In this document: in pieces, positions 26,963 to 34,997 of the stretch
Layout of the letters: the number at the start of each line of letters is the position of its first letter
Position numbering within the stretch: position 1 is the first letter of the stretch
Origin: Streptomyces sp. NBC_00358
GTDB taxonomy: Bacteria > Actinomycetota > Actinomycetes > Streptomycetales > Streptomycetaceae
Assembly: GCF_036099295.1 (NCBI RefSeq)
Contig: NZ_CP107976.1
Span: 8,618,001 to 8,682,000 of the forward strand
Direction of reading: 5' to 3'
Length of the DNA stretch: 64,000 nt
Made by a program: the position numbers and the translations under genes
The notes under the pieces: model-generated
What the model was told of the DNA's origin: nothing
Databases searched by the model: none
Seen by the model: the letters and a program-made list of their open reading frames with translations, nothing else

Positions 26963-27087
26963 TCGCGCATGTGGTGTGACTCATGCATGCGATGTGGCTC
27001 GTGCACGCGGGTGTGGGACCATGGAGCCGGGCCGTACCGACAGGCGCGGGACGCGCGGCTCAGGTGACAGCGGGAGGCGGCAGGCGG

Positions 27088-27543
27088 ATGGTCAGGCCCA
27101 CACACGAGGTCGAGTACGAGCAGATGCTGCTCAGCCGCCATGGACTGATGAACCACAAAGGCGGCCGGACCAAGGACGGTGTCCTGGAGCGCAGTGCCTA
27201 CATCCTGCTCAGCCGGATCCGGGTCCAGGGGCCGATGTCGATCGGTGAACTGAGCGACGCCTTCGGGCTCGACGCCTCCACCCTCAACCGGCAGACGGCC
27301 GCGGCGAAGCGCGCCGGGCTCGTCGAGCGCATCCCCGACCCCGACGGCGGCATGGCCCGCAAGTTCCGCATCACGGACGAGGGGGTGCGGCTCCTCGACG
27401 AGGAACGGCAGGGGCTCATCGGTTCCCTGGACCGTGTCATGGCGGACTGGCCGGAGACGGACATCGCCGCCTTCGCCTCCTATCTGCGGCGCTTCAACAC
27501 CGACATCGAGCGCATCGGCGGCCGTCCGTGGCCGCGTCCGTGA
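27088..27543 (+). CDS. MarR-family transcriptional regulator
   Basis: A 151-residue winged-helix regulator. The DNA-binding part is SIGELSDAFGLDASTLNRQT and AAAKRAGLVERIPDPDGGMA, with wing RKFRITDEGVRLLDEERQGL. Flanking helices (EYEQMLLSRHGLM, DIAAFASYLRRFNTDIERI) form the dimer interface. I start at ATG 27088 behind GGGAGGCGG; an upstream in-frame ATG (26983) adds an unlikely segment. It most likely represses the divergent DHA2 exporter gene and itself, with release by an exporter substrate (inference). Confidence 0.88.
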   Translation: MVRPTHEVEYEQMLLSRHGLMNHKGGRTKDGVLERSAYILLSRIRVQGPMSIGELSDAFGLDASTLNRQTAAAKRAGLVERIPDPDGGMARKFRITDEGVRLLDEERQGLIGSLDRVMADWPETDIAAFASYLRRFNTDIERIGGRPWPRP

Positions 27544-27629
27544 GCCGGCGGTCCGACTGCCGTCCGACCTCGGCCCCGTAGCGGAAAACCCGGTGCCCCG
27601 GCCGCGCGCCGCCACCTACGCTGGTCCGC

Positions 27630-28211
27630 GTGAACAGGGCCGGGGGACTGCTGAACGTCGTCGATGTCGAGGCGACCTGCTGGGAAGGCGCGCCGCCGCC
27701 CGGAGCCGTCAGCGAGATCATCGAGATCGGCCTGACGGTCGTCGATCTGGACAAGGGCGTACGAGTGGAGAAGCACCGCCTTCTCGTGCGGCCCGCGCGG
27801 TCCGAGGTCAGCGCGTTCTGCACCGAGTTGACCGGGCTGACTCCGGGCGAGGTCGCGGAGGGGCTCGAATTCGCCGGCGCCTGCCGCGAGTTGGCGTCGC
27901 GTCACCGTACGGGGGAGCGGCCGTGGGCGAGTTGGGGCGACTACGACCGGCATCAGTTCACCCGCCAGTGCGCCGCCACGGCGACCCCGTACCCCTTCGG
28001 GCACCGGCACACCAACGCCAAGGCGGTCTTCACCGCCGCGCACGGACTGCGGAAGCGGCCCGGTATGGCGCAGGCCCTGCGCATCGCGGACCTCCCCCTG
28101 GAAGGCAGACATCACCGCGGCGAGGACGACGCGTGGAACATCGCCGCCCTGATTCTCGGCCTCGCGGCGCACGGGACTTGGCCGCCCGAGGCTTCCGCGC
28201 CGCGGACCTGA
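27630..28211 (+). CDS. DEDDh 3'-5' exonuclease (ERI1/KapD-like)
   Basis: A 193-residue nuclease. Exo I is NVVDVEATCWEG (Asp and Glu), Exo II is ASWGDYDRHQF (Asp), and Exo III is HHRGEDDAWNIAALI (catalytic His and Asp). The small size, the CW after the first motif and the tract ELTGLTPGEVAEG match the ERI1/KapD-type RNA or DNA exonucleases. It starts at GTG 27630 and is transcribed alone. The cellular substrate is not predictable. Confidence 0.87.
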   Translation: MNRAGGLLNVVDVEATCWEGAPPPGAVSEIIEIGLTVVDLDKGVRVEKHRLLVRPARSEVSAFCTELTGLTPGEVAEGLEFAGACRELASRHRTGERPWASWGDYDRHQFTRQCAATATPYPFGHRHTNAKAVFTAAHGLRKRPGMAQALRIADLPLEGRHHRGEDDAWNIAALILGLAAHGTWPPEASAPRT

Positions 28212-28324
28212 GCGCCCGCACATCCTCCCGTACGTCTTCTCGCACGTGTTCGCGTCGCGCGTCTTCCCACCGCGCGTCTTCGTGCCGCCGCTCGCACCGG
28301 CCGGGAGACGCCAAGACCGGCACG

Positions 28325-29074
28325 TCATCGTTCCGTCGGGCCCGGCACCGGTCCCGAGGTGGCGGAATTCCCTTCCAGCGTGAACCAGGGCCCGCGGTCC
28401 AGGCGGTCCTGGACGACCTCGCGCGCGTCGCGATCGGCGATCCGATCGGTGAGGTACTGGGCGCGGGCCTTGAGTTCCCCGGCGTCCGGGGCGCCGCCGG
28501 CCGCGGCCGTCCGGGCCCGGATCTCGGCGGCGAAGGCGATGTCCCAGTCGGCGAATTCGCCGGGATGCGCCGCGATCAGTTCCGCGTAGCGCGGGGCGTG
28601 CCGGGCGGCGGTCTCGGGGCGGCCGATGGCCAGGGCGGTCTGTGCGATGGTGTATTCGGCGCGGCCGTGGTTGGCGGGGGTGCCCGCCTCCAGCCAGTGG
28701 TAGCACGCCGCGTAGGCCTGATAGAGAGCGCGGTCCTGCTCGGCGCGCGGGGTGCCGGGCGTGAGGTCGAAGAGCAGGTCCCCCAGCGCGTTGTTCAGCT
28801 CCACGGCGAACCAGCGGTGCAGGTCGCGTTCGCGTGGCCGGCGGCTGCCGAACGCGGAGACCACGTCCTGCCAGCGGGCGAAGCCGTGTTCGAGCGCGAT
28901 GACCCGCTGCGCGTCGCCTATGGAGAACCGGCCGATGTCCACCGGTCCGGTCCTGGCCGCGCGCTCGGCGGCGCCGGGCTTGCCGAGCCGGACGGCCAGG
29001 CGCAGGTCCTTCGCCTGGGTGCGCAACTGCCCCAGGTCGGCCTGGGCCGGAAGGTTGGGGGTGGTGCTGGTCAT
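28325..29074 (-). CDS. Partner protein of the adjacent MerR regulator (shared C-terminal domain)
   Basis: A 249-residue protein of unknown function. The N-terminus (LRTQAKDLRLAVRLGKPGAA, then FSIGDAQRVIALEHGFARWQ) is a helical module I recognise at the start of many ankyrin-repeat proteins, but no ankyrin repeats follow. The C-terminal 130 residues (YHWLEAGTPANHGRAEYTIA, LGRPETAARHAPRYAELIA, FADWDIAFAAEIRARTAA) match, position by position, the C-terminal domain of the MerR protein encoded upstream. It starts at ATG 29074, 46 nt after that gene, so both are one operon. The shared TPR-like domain could let them pair or read one ligand (inference). Confidence 0.72.
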   Translation of the reverse strand: MTSTTPNLPAQADLGQLRTQAKDLRLAVRLGKPGAAERAARTGPVDIGRFSIGDAQRVIALEHGFARWQDVVSAFGSRRPRERDLHRWFAVELNNALGDLLFDLTPGTPRAEQDRALYQAYAACYHWLEAGTPANHGRAEYTIAQTALAIGRPETAARHAPRYAELIAAHPGEFADWDIAFAAEIRARTAAAGGAPDAGELKARAQYLTDRIADRDAREVVQDRLDRGPWFTLEGNSATSGPVPGPTER

Positions 29075-29120
29075 GGTGGCGGTCCTTCAGGTCGGGTGGG
29101 TGTGGGGTTCTCGGACGGGT

Positions 29121-29966
29121 TCACCAGAAGCGCGGCTGGGCGGGGATGCCCTCCAGGTCGGTGAGGACCAGTTCGCGGTCGTCGTCCTCGGCGATGTTCT
29201 CGGCGGCGGCCAGGGCCTGCTCGGTCCAGGCACGGGCCTGCTCCTTGTCGCCGGCCACCGCGTGGGCGCGGGCCAGGGACTCGTAGGCGTAGGCCAGGTC
29301 CCAGTCGCCGATGCCGTGGGCCAGGCAGATCTCCAGGCCCCGCCGGGCGTGATGGAGGGCGGGCTCGGCCCGGCCCAGCACCGCGTAGACCCGTGAGCAC
29401 TGCCATTCACCCCGGCTGAGGTTCACCGGGGTGCCCACCTGGCCCCAGTGGTGGCGCGAGGCGTGTGCCATGTGCAGCATCCGGTCGTCGTCCTCGACGC
29501 TGCGGTCCTCCTGCTCCAGCAGCCGCCAGACCCCGTTGAACAGGTCGACGGCCAGCCGCCGTTCGTCGCCCGCGGCACCCGTGTCCTGCGTGTCCTGGTC
29601 GGTCATCGCGGCGGTGACTCCGTCCTCGATCAGATGGTCGGTTCGGTGCAGGTCGGCCCGGACCCGGTCCAGGCGTGCCTGGAGCCGGCGCCGGTGCTGG
29701 ACCAGGATCTGCCGGATGGCGGTCTCGTCGTCCGGCCGGGCCAGGCAGGCACGTACTTGGTCCAGCGGTACGTCGACCGAGCGCAGCAGCCGAACCAGCC
29801 GCGCGAGCGCGACCTGGTCGGTGCCGTAGAGCCGGTACCCCGAGTCGGAGTCGACGACGGCGGGCGCCAGCAGCCCCACCCGGTCGTAGTGCCGCAGCGC
29901 CTTGGCGGTCAGGCCGACACGGCGCGCCAGTTGGCCGATCGTGATCAGCTCAGGTCCATCCACCAT
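29121..29966 (-). CDS. MerR-family regulator with TPR-like sensor domain
   Basis: A 281-residue regulator. The MerR domain is complete: LITIGQLARRVGLTAKALRH, YDRVGLLAPAVVDSDSGYRL and VRLLRSVDVPLDQVRACLAR (about 7-80), then a coiled-coil helix. The C-terminal domain (about 130-270), HHWGQVGTPVNLSRGEWQCS and LGRAEPALHHARRGLEICLA with DWDLAYAYESLARAHA, looks like TPR helices and is shared with the downstream gene product. It resembles TipA-like regulators in plan, although the effector domain differs. Its promoter has the stretched 19-bp spacer typical of MerR control, and the transcript appears leaderless. Confidence 0.86.
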   Translation of the reverse strand: MVDGPELITIGQLARRVGLTAKALRHYDRVGLLAPAVVDSDSGYRLYGTDQVALARLVRLLRSVDVPLDQVRACLARPDDETAIRQILVQHRRRLQARLDRVRADLHRTDHLIEDGVTAAMTDQDTQDTGAAGDERRLAVDLFNGVWRLLEQEDRSVEDDDRMLHMAHASRHHWGQVGTPVNLSRGEWQCSRVYAVLGRAEPALHHARRGLEICLAHGIGDWDLAYAYESLARAHAVAGDKEQARAWTEQALAAAENIAEDDDRELVLTDLEGIPAQPRFW

Positions 29967-29972
29967 GCCCCG

Positions 29973-30003
29973 AACCTAGAACCTTGCCCCGCGGGAACCT
30001 CAA
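29973..30003 (-). promoter_or_regulatory. MerR-type promoter with 19-bp spacer, probably leaderless
   Basis: On the minus strand TTGAGG (30003-29998) and TAGGTT (29978-29973) are spaced by 19 bp, with a CCCGCGGG palindrome in the spacer. The -10 box ends 6 nt before ATG 29966, so transcription should start at or next to the start codon; no ribosome-binding site is present. This is the classic autoregulated MerR layout. Confidence 0.65.
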
Positions 30004-30082
30004 ACCCTGTACCGGGCCCGTGACCGTGCCCGACGGCCGACCCGCTCGATCTCACGTGCTGCCCCAGCAGATCCACCCGGCG

Positions 30083-30676
30083 TCAGGTGTCCCGGTCGGC
30101 CTCCCGGGCCGCGCGTTCCAGGCGGTCGCGGTAGTCCTCCCACCATGCCGAGTCGCCCGGCGCCATGCTGTCGTTGCCCCTGGTCATACCGACGGTCCCG
30201 TCCAGGAGTTCCCGGAGGATGTCGGCGTGTCCGGCGTGCCGTTGCGTATCGGAGATCACGCGCACGACGGCGTGATGCAACGTCACCTCGTCCTTCCCGG
30301 CGGGCCACCACGGCACCCTGCCCGTCGTCTCCAGCGCCAGGTCGTCGATCGTCGCGTCCGCGTGTGCCCAGGCACGGCGGTAGAGCGCCACGATGTGCTC
30401 GCGTGACTCGTCGGGGGTGACCCACATGTCCGCGTTCGGCTCGGCGCCCTCCTCGACCCAGGGCAGTGGCTCACCGGACGGCCGTCCGAAGGTGTCGCCG
30501 AGGTAGCCGAGTTCTACGGTCGCCACGTGTTTGACCAGGCCGAGAAGATTGGTGCCGGTCGGCGTGAGCGGGCGTCGGATGTCGTACTCCGAGAGACTTT
30601 CGAGCTTCCACAGCAGGGCGTCGCGAGCCGACTGGAGGTAGTGGTGGAGGTCGGCCTTGGGGTCCGGTGAGGTCAT
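30083..30676 (-). CDS. DinB-family protein (mycothiol-transferase-like DUF664)
   Basis: A 197-residue four-helix-bundle protein. The metal histidines are visible in NLLGLVKHVATVELGYLG (His about 49) and VISDTQRHAGHADILRELLD (two His about 146-150), the H-x(n)-HxxxH pattern of DinB/DUF664. GEPLPWVEEGAEPNADMWVT and the central IDDLALETTGRVPWW are also family-typical. In actinobacteria such proteins include mycothiol- or bacillithiol-dependent transferases and detoxification enzymes; the substrate is not known. It starts at ATG 30676 and is transcribed alone. The 348-nt gap 30677-31024 holds only a 9-bp hairpin (30922-30946) that I can point to. Confidence 0.85.
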   Translation of the reverse strand: MTSPDPKADLHHYLQSARDALLWKLESLSEYDIRRPLTPTGTNLLGLVKHVATVELGYLGDTFGRPSGEPLPWVEEGAEPNADMWVTPDESREHIVALYRRAWAHADATIDDLALETTGRVPWWPAGKDEVTLHHAVVRVISDTQRHAGHADILRELLDGTVGMTRGNDSMAPGDSAWWEDYRDRLERAAREADRDT

Positions 30677-31024
30677 GGCAGCAGTCTGCCGCTCACGTGA
30701 TCCGCGTCCACCGCGTTTCGGTGACTGGCGGCGAACCGGCCTGCCGGGACGGGGGGTTGGACATGACCGTACGACCTCAGGCCGGTCCGGGTCTCCGCGC
30801 CGGCCCGTACCTCTGCGCATGTTGTCGTGGCCGAGGTGATCCAGTAGGGTCCCTCGACGTGAACACCGGACCGGCGCTACGCCACACACGGATCGGCCAT
30901 CCGGTGGAGGGCTGATCGCACAGCGGGTGCGCGGAAGGCACCCGCTCTGTTCGGCACGCGGACCTCCCGGTGCTTGTGCACCGAGAGTCCACTTTCCGTG
31001 TCGAACCCCATTGAGGTCAGCCGC

Positions 31025-31399
31025 ATGACCGTCACGTTCAACCACACCATCATCGCTGCCAAGGACCGCCACGAGTCCGCGCGCTTCCTCCGGGAGCTGC
31101 TGGAACTGCCGGAGGCGCCCTCCTGGGGCCTGTTCGTCAACATCCAGCTCTCCGATGGCGTGCTGCTGCAGTTCGCCGAGCCGCCGGTGGAGATCCAGAT
31201 GCAGCACTACGCGTTCCTCGTCGACGACGAGCTGTTCGATCGGGCGTACCGGCGGCTCTGCGACCACGGCGTCGAGCACTGGGCCGATCCCCAAATGCGA
31301 CGCGCGGGCGAGATCAACAACGAGCACGGCGGACGAGGCGTGTACTTCAAGGACCCGTCCGGCCACGCCATCGAGTTGATCACCCGCCCGTACCTGTAA
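31025..31399 (+). CDS. VOC-family (glyoxalase/bleomycin-resistance fold) protein
   Basis: A 124-residue protein with two beta-alpha-beta-beta-beta halves: FNHTIIAAKDRHESARFLRE in the first, and QHYAFLVDDELFDRAYRRLC, RGVYFKDPSGHAIELITRPY in the second. Metal-ligand candidates are His in FNHT, His in QHYAF and Glu in IELIT, as in glyoxalase-type members. Function may be dioxygenase, isomerase or antibiotic binding. The start ATG 31025 has GAGGTCAG upstream. A perfect terminator follows 11 nt after the stop. Confidence 0.85.
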   Translation: MTVTFNHTIIAAKDRHESARFLRELLELPEAPSWGLFVNIQLSDGVLLQFAEPPVEIQMQHYAFLVDDELFDRAYRRLCDHGVEHWADPQMRRAGEINNEHGGRGVYFKDPSGHAIELITRPYL

Positions 31400-31410
31400 G
31401 GAGCGCGGAC

Positions 31411-31446
31411 CCCGGTCGGGCACCCGGGACAGGGTGCCCGACCGGG
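31411..31446 (+). terminator. Perfect terminator after the VOC gene
   Basis: Arms CCCGGTCGGGCACCC (31411-31425) and its exact complement (31432-31446) make a 15-bp stem with a 6-nt loop. Confidence 0.75.
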
Positions 31447-31555
31447 CGATCAGCCGAGCCGAAACCACCAGGTGGACCGGAGTCGCGCCGACTTGCCGCC
31501 CCTGGGACGCGGAGGCCCGCCGGATCTGCCGGAGCTGCGCTGGACGGCGTACGGC

Positions 31556-31885
31556 TCAGCTCCGGCTCCGCTGCCGCAGGCGGGTCCGGGCCTGGTGGCG
31601 GATCCGCTTGGTGCGACCGCCGTCGGCGAGGATCTCCAGGGCCGTGCCGTTCGACTCCTCGGACATCTTGAGCTGGAGCCAGTTCGACGATTCGAGCAAC
31701 TCGTCCGTCTGCCACGGCTGTTCCAGCGTGACGGCCCGGACGAGGGACCACTCGCGCAGGCGCTGGATCAGGAACGGATTCCCGAGGAGGCCCGCGCCAT
31801 CACGCGGGCCTCCTCGATGACCGATACCGATGACCGATACCGAAGACCGATAGCGATGATCCGTGAAGGTACGCCCTTCACGCAC
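31556..31885 (-). CDS. Small protein of unknown function, start unclear (possibly 5'-truncated)
   Basis: From about 31775 down to the stop at 31556 the minus strand is clearly coding: nearly every third base is G or C and the peptide is balanced (NPFLIQRLREWSLVRAVTLE, QPWQTDELLESSNWLQLKMS, ALEILADGGRTKRIRHQART). Upstream of NPF there is no good start. The only in-frame candidate is GTG 31885, which has GGGAGA touching it and would add about 34 residues read through a perfect hairpin (31783-31816) and short ACCGATACC repeats (31818-31855). Either the gene uses a rare start near 31775 or its 5' end has been lost. I do not recognise the family. Confidence 0.45.
   Translation of the reverse strand: MREGRTFTDHRYRSSVSVIGIGHRGGPRDGAGLLGNPFLIQRLREWSLVRAVTLEQPWQTDELLESSNWLQLKMSEESNGTALEILADGGRTKRIRHQARTRLRQRSRS
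31783..31816. terminator. Perfect 14-bp hairpin at the 5' side of the small gene
   Basis: Arms CGAGGAGGCCCGCG (31783-31796) and its exact complement (31803-31816) enclose a 6-nt loop. It lies just upstream of the coding-like part of the minus-strand gene, where it could terminate transcription from upstream or act as an attenuator. Confidence 0.5.
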
Positions 31886-32086
31886 TCTCCCGAAGCCGGT
31901 CGGCGGAGCCCGCGTACCCGCCGCCCGGTGCACAAGGGTCGGTACACAGGCGTGCGGTACGCCCGGATGCGGCCGTTTCACCCCGAAGGGTTGTTTTGTG
32001 GCGGGTCGTGGTGAACGGGGTGTGGGCGCGGGTGGCTCGGGGAGAACCTGTGCCGTACGCGAAACGCCGTCATCGAGGAGTGCCGC

Positions 32087-32791
32087 GTGTCCGATCTCGT
32101 CTTCACAGCGGATTTCGCCTCGGCCGGGCAATGGGTCGCGGGCCACTCCTGGGCCTATCCCGACGGCGGCCCGGTCAATCCGGGCGACGGCAAACTCGAC
32201 CATCTGGTGACCGATCCCGCCTACAGCCGGACGGGTCGCTTCCGGGCCACCCGACGACCGGACGGCGGATGGGACGCGGGCCTTCTGACCACCGAGGGCA
32301 GCGCGGACGGTTTCATGGTCCGCGCGGGCGACGTGCTGGAGACCCGGGTCAGGCTGCCCACGGTGACCGGCGCCTGGCCGGCCATCTGGACCTGGCGGGA
32401 CGGCGGTCAGGAGATCGACGTCTTCGAGTACCACCCGGACAACCCCGACCTGCTGGAACTCTCCAACCATGTACGGCGTACCCAGCACTACTACCGGGAC
32501 CCGGCCATTCGTCCGGGCGCCTGGGTCGACCTCGTGGTCGAGTTCGGCGCCCAGCGTGTCGTGTGGTGGGTCAACGGAGTCCGTGCCTTCGACGACCGGC
32601 GCGGAGTGGGCAGAACCTGGCATGCCTGTCTCATCGTCAATCTGTCCGTGTGCGCCGGGCGTTACCACCCGCCGCCGCCCCCCACCGCCACCGAGATGGA
32701 CTTCGAGGTGGCCCATCTGACCGTCCGCAGGCCCAGGTCCGACGGCCCGTTCCCCGCGGTGGCGGAGCAGGAGCTCGACCTCCTCGACTGA
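32087..32791 (+). CDS. GH16-like beta-glucanase-fold protein
   Basis: A 234-residue protein with the concanavalin-like jelly-roll of glycoside hydrolase family 16. The catalytic signature ExDxxE is present as EIDVFEYH (about residues 106-113), preceded by GAWPAIWTWRDGGQ as in laminarinases. Upstream strand VLETRVRLPTVTG and downstream WVDLVVEFGAQRVVWWVNGV also fit. There is no signal peptide, unusual for a polysaccharide hydrolase, so it may act inside the cell, be exported another way, or have a different role. GTG 32087 follows GAGGAG by 6 nt. Confidence 0.75.
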   Translation: MSDLVFTADFASAGQWVAGHSWAYPDGGPVNPGDGKLDHLVTDPAYSRTGRFRATRRPDGGWDAGLLTTEGSADGFMVRAGDVLETRVRLPTVTGAWPAIWTWRDGGQEIDVFEYHPDNPDLLELSNHVRRTQHYYRDPAIRPGAWVDLVVEFGAQRVVWWVNGVRAFDDRRGVGRTWHACLIVNLSVCAGRYHPPPPPTATEMDFEVAHLTVRRPRSDGPFPAVAEQELDLLD

Positions 32792-32961
32792 TGCATTGCG
32801 GCGCTCGTCCTGCCTGCCGCCTCGACCGCCGCGGACAGGTCGCGCACCGCGAGCGGGAACAGGTCCTCCGCGGGTGCATCCGCCGGGGTCCCCGGCACGG
32901 AAGTACGGCATCAGAAGCGACGATGCGCTCGTGCACGTCGCGCCGACGGGTGCCGAGGACC

Positions 32962-33135
32962 ATGACGAATCCGCAACCGGGGCAGGACGCCCCCGAGGCC
33001 GCGTACGTCAGCCACGTCGGCAACTGCCGTACGTGCCAACGGGAGTCGGGACGCTGCCCGCGGGCCGCCAGCCTGTGGCGTCTCTACCAGGAGTGGCGCA
33101 ACGGCTACCGCGCCCGGCCCGAGGACCCGGCGTGA
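32962..33135 (+). CDS. Small Cys-containing protein
   Basis: A 57-residue protein starting at ATG 32962 with CGAGGA upstream. It contains CRTCQRESGRCPRAASLW, a CxxC...C arrangement that could bind a metal, followed by a basic helix (RLYQEWRNGYRARP). Short proteins with a C-x2-C-x6-C pattern are frequent in Streptomyces and uncharacterised. Third-position GC is high, which supports coding. Confidence 0.5.
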   Translation: MTNPQPGQDAPEAAYVSHVGNCRTCQRESGRCPRAASLWRLYQEWRNGYRARPEDPA

Positions 33136-33366
33136 GCGCGGGACGACCGCCCGGGTGAGCGGCGGCGGACGAGTGCCCCGGTCTCGGGCGGACGAGTGGC
33201 CCTCCCCGGGCCCGGTCCTCCGCCTCGGTCACGCGCGCCGCGGTACGTGCGAGGTGTCACCAATCCGGGATCTCCTCGGTTACGGATAACCATTGCTCGG
33301 TGAGACGATCCCTCCTCCCGGTCGAGTGCGAGGCGTGGAGAAGCGCCCTGAAGGTGGAGAGGTGCC

Positions 33367-34113
33367 ATGCGAGGCTCTGCTCGGATGTCGGCGGACGATG
33401 TGTCCGGGCCCGGAGTGGTTGACGCGCCCGCGGCACTGGTGCCGTTTCGCGTCGCCCGTCCGGGCTCGGGTCCGACGCGTGCCGCCGTACTGGTCCTGCA
33501 CGGTGGCACCGCGGACAGTAGGGCGCCGGTACGGCCGTGGAACGTCGCCCGGTTGCGGATGCGGCCCTTCCTGCGCGCCGTGACGCGTGCTCTGCCGGAC
33601 GAGGGCACGTTCGTCGGTGAGGTGCGCTACCGGCACAGGGGGTGGAACGGCGCGGACGCCGACCCGCTCGTCGATGTCCTGCGGGCGCTGGCCGAACTCG
33701 CCGACCTGGTGGGGGAGGTGCCGGTCGTGCTCGTGGGACATTCGATGGGCGGCCGTGCCGCACTGCGTGCCGCGACCGCGCCGCAGGTCAGGGCCGTGGT
33801 GGCGCTCGCGCCGTGGTGCCCGGAGGGTGAGCCGGTCGCCCACCTCCAAAACACGCGGGTGATCGTGCTGCACGGCGACCGGGACCGGGTCACCGATCCC
33901 AAGGAGTCGTTCGCTCTCGTCCGCCGGGCCGCGGAGGCGGGCTCCTCCGCGAGTGCCGTGCGGGTCGAGGGCGGTGACCACGCGATGCTCCGGCGCGCCC
34001 GGACCTGGCATCGGGCCACGGGTTCGGCGGTCGCCGACCTGGTGACCCGGGCCGTCGACGGGTCGGGAACCCTCCCCGTCGACGAGCCGGGCCGCGAACC
34101 CGGCGTTCTCTAG
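33367..34113 (+). CDS. Alpha/beta hydrolase
   Basis: A 248-residue hydrolase. The strand-turn AAVLVLHGGTADSRAPVRPW supplies the oxyanion HGG. The nucleophile elbow is VVLVGHSMGGRAALRAAT (Ser about 125). RVIVLHGDRDRVTDPKESF carries the acid and EGGDHAMLRRARTWH the catalytic His. No signal peptide is seen, so it is cytoplasmic. The family covers esterases, lactonases and dienelactone-like enzymes, so the substrate is open. ATG 33367 follows GGAGAGGTGCC. Its end overlaps the stop of a convergent small gene by 4 nt. Confidence 0.85.
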   Translation: MRGSARMSADDVSGPGVVDAPAALVPFRVARPGSGPTRAAVLVLHGGTADSRAPVRPWNVARLRMRPFLRAVTRALPDEGTFVGEVRYRHRGWNGADADPLVDVLRALAELADLVGEVPVVLVGHSMGGRAALRAATAPQVRAVVALAPWCPEGEPVAHLQNTRVIVLHGDRDRVTDPKESFALVRRAAEAGSSASAVRVEGGDHAMLRRARTWHRATGSAVADLVTRAVDGSGTLPVDEPGREPGVL

Positions 34114-34340
34114 CGGCCGGGTCCGGCCGGCCGGTCGTCGAGGTCCGGACCGGGGGAGAAGGCGCGGCGGCTGCCGGACGCGAGTCGTGCGGCGGACGCG
34201 GGAAGCGGGACGCCCGTGGAGGGATCCCAGCTCAGGATCCACTCGAAGTCGCGTTGCAGCCGACGGGCTTCGCTCCGGACGAGCGTGGGTATGTCGCCGC
34301 GTTCGGAGATCAGTTGGGCATAGATCGGCGCATCGTGCAC
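34110..34340 (-). CDS. Small conserved-looking protein of unknown function
   Basis: A 76-residue protein from GTG 34340, with GAGGA 7 nt upstream. The first half is well-ordered and helical (DAPIYAQLISERGDIPTLVR, SEARRLQRDFEWILSWDPST) and the tail is disordered. Proteins opening with a DxPIYxxLxxERGDxP-like block followed by a helix are, as I recall, a small uncharacterised Streptomyces family. An upstream extension to GTG 34505 is open and partly coding-like (TDIPFNIDGARWSHLDRFW), so a longer protein is possible. The region 34506-34840 has no gene. Confidence 0.55.
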   Translation of the reverse strand: MHDAPIYAQLISERGDIPTLVRSEARRLQRDFEWILSWDPSTGVPLPASAARLASGSRRAFSPGPDLDDRPAGPGR

Positions 34341-34844
34341 GTGGGGATCCTCGGCTCGCTCTCGTGGTCTTCCGTGCCTCGAAGGTAGGGCCGGGACGTG
34401 GCCGTAGCGGTCATCCGGCCAGCTCGGCCAGAACCGGTCAAGGTGTGACCATCGGGCGCCGTCGATGTTGAACGGGATGTCAGTGAACGTCAGTTGCGCG
34501 CACACTTCCGACAGGCGTGCGACCGCGGCGCGTTTGCGCCCCCGGTCGGGACAGGCTGGACCGGGTCGGCCCGACCGGGTTCGGGCCGGGGTCTGGAGTG
34601 GAGTCCGGACGGGACCGGGGTGCCGATCGCCTCAACGGACGTGGTCGGACGTCGTTTCGAGTACGCCGTGTGTCCTCGCCGTTGCGCTGCGAGGTGATGC
34701 GATGAAGGTCACGAAAATGTATCGGACATCTGGGACGTGGATCTTCACATCGGGTGCACATCATGGCTAAGTTGGCCAGCAGGCCGTCCGACTCCCTCCG
34801 GCGAAGTTCGCCGGGCGGTGCGGCCTCCGCCGAGTCCGGCCTGT

Positions 34845-34980
34845 TCTCGTGACAGCTGGAGCCGGGGACCCACCGAACTTGGGGTGAATCGACCCAACTG
34901 CCTTACGGGGCAGGGGTCGTAGGGCATACCTTCCGGAATCGTCCGCCCGAACCCGACAGCTAACCCGGTAGGCGGATGAC
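34845..34980 (+). ncRNA. Cyclic di-AMP riboswitch (ydaO-yuaA)
   Basis: The 5' leader of the NlpC/P60 gene carries the conserved blocks of the ydaO riboswitch in order: GCCGGGGACCCA and TTGGGGTGAAT (34861-34889), TAGGG (34920-34924), and CCGAACCCGACAGCTAACCC with GGTAGGCGGATGACGGA (about 34947-34983). In actinobacteria this riboswitch class precedes cell-wall hydrolase genes (Rpf, NlpC/P60), and c-di-AMP binding turns expression off (established knowledge). The ribosome-binding site AAGGAG at 34983-34988 directly follows. Boundaries are approximate. Confidence 0.88.
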
Positions 34981-34997
34981 GGAAGGAGCACCACTCC

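Noticed and set aside
30759..30838. 25-codon ATG frame containing CACC as a possible small peptide gene
   Set aside because: No ribosome-binding site, random-looking composition and no partner enzyme.
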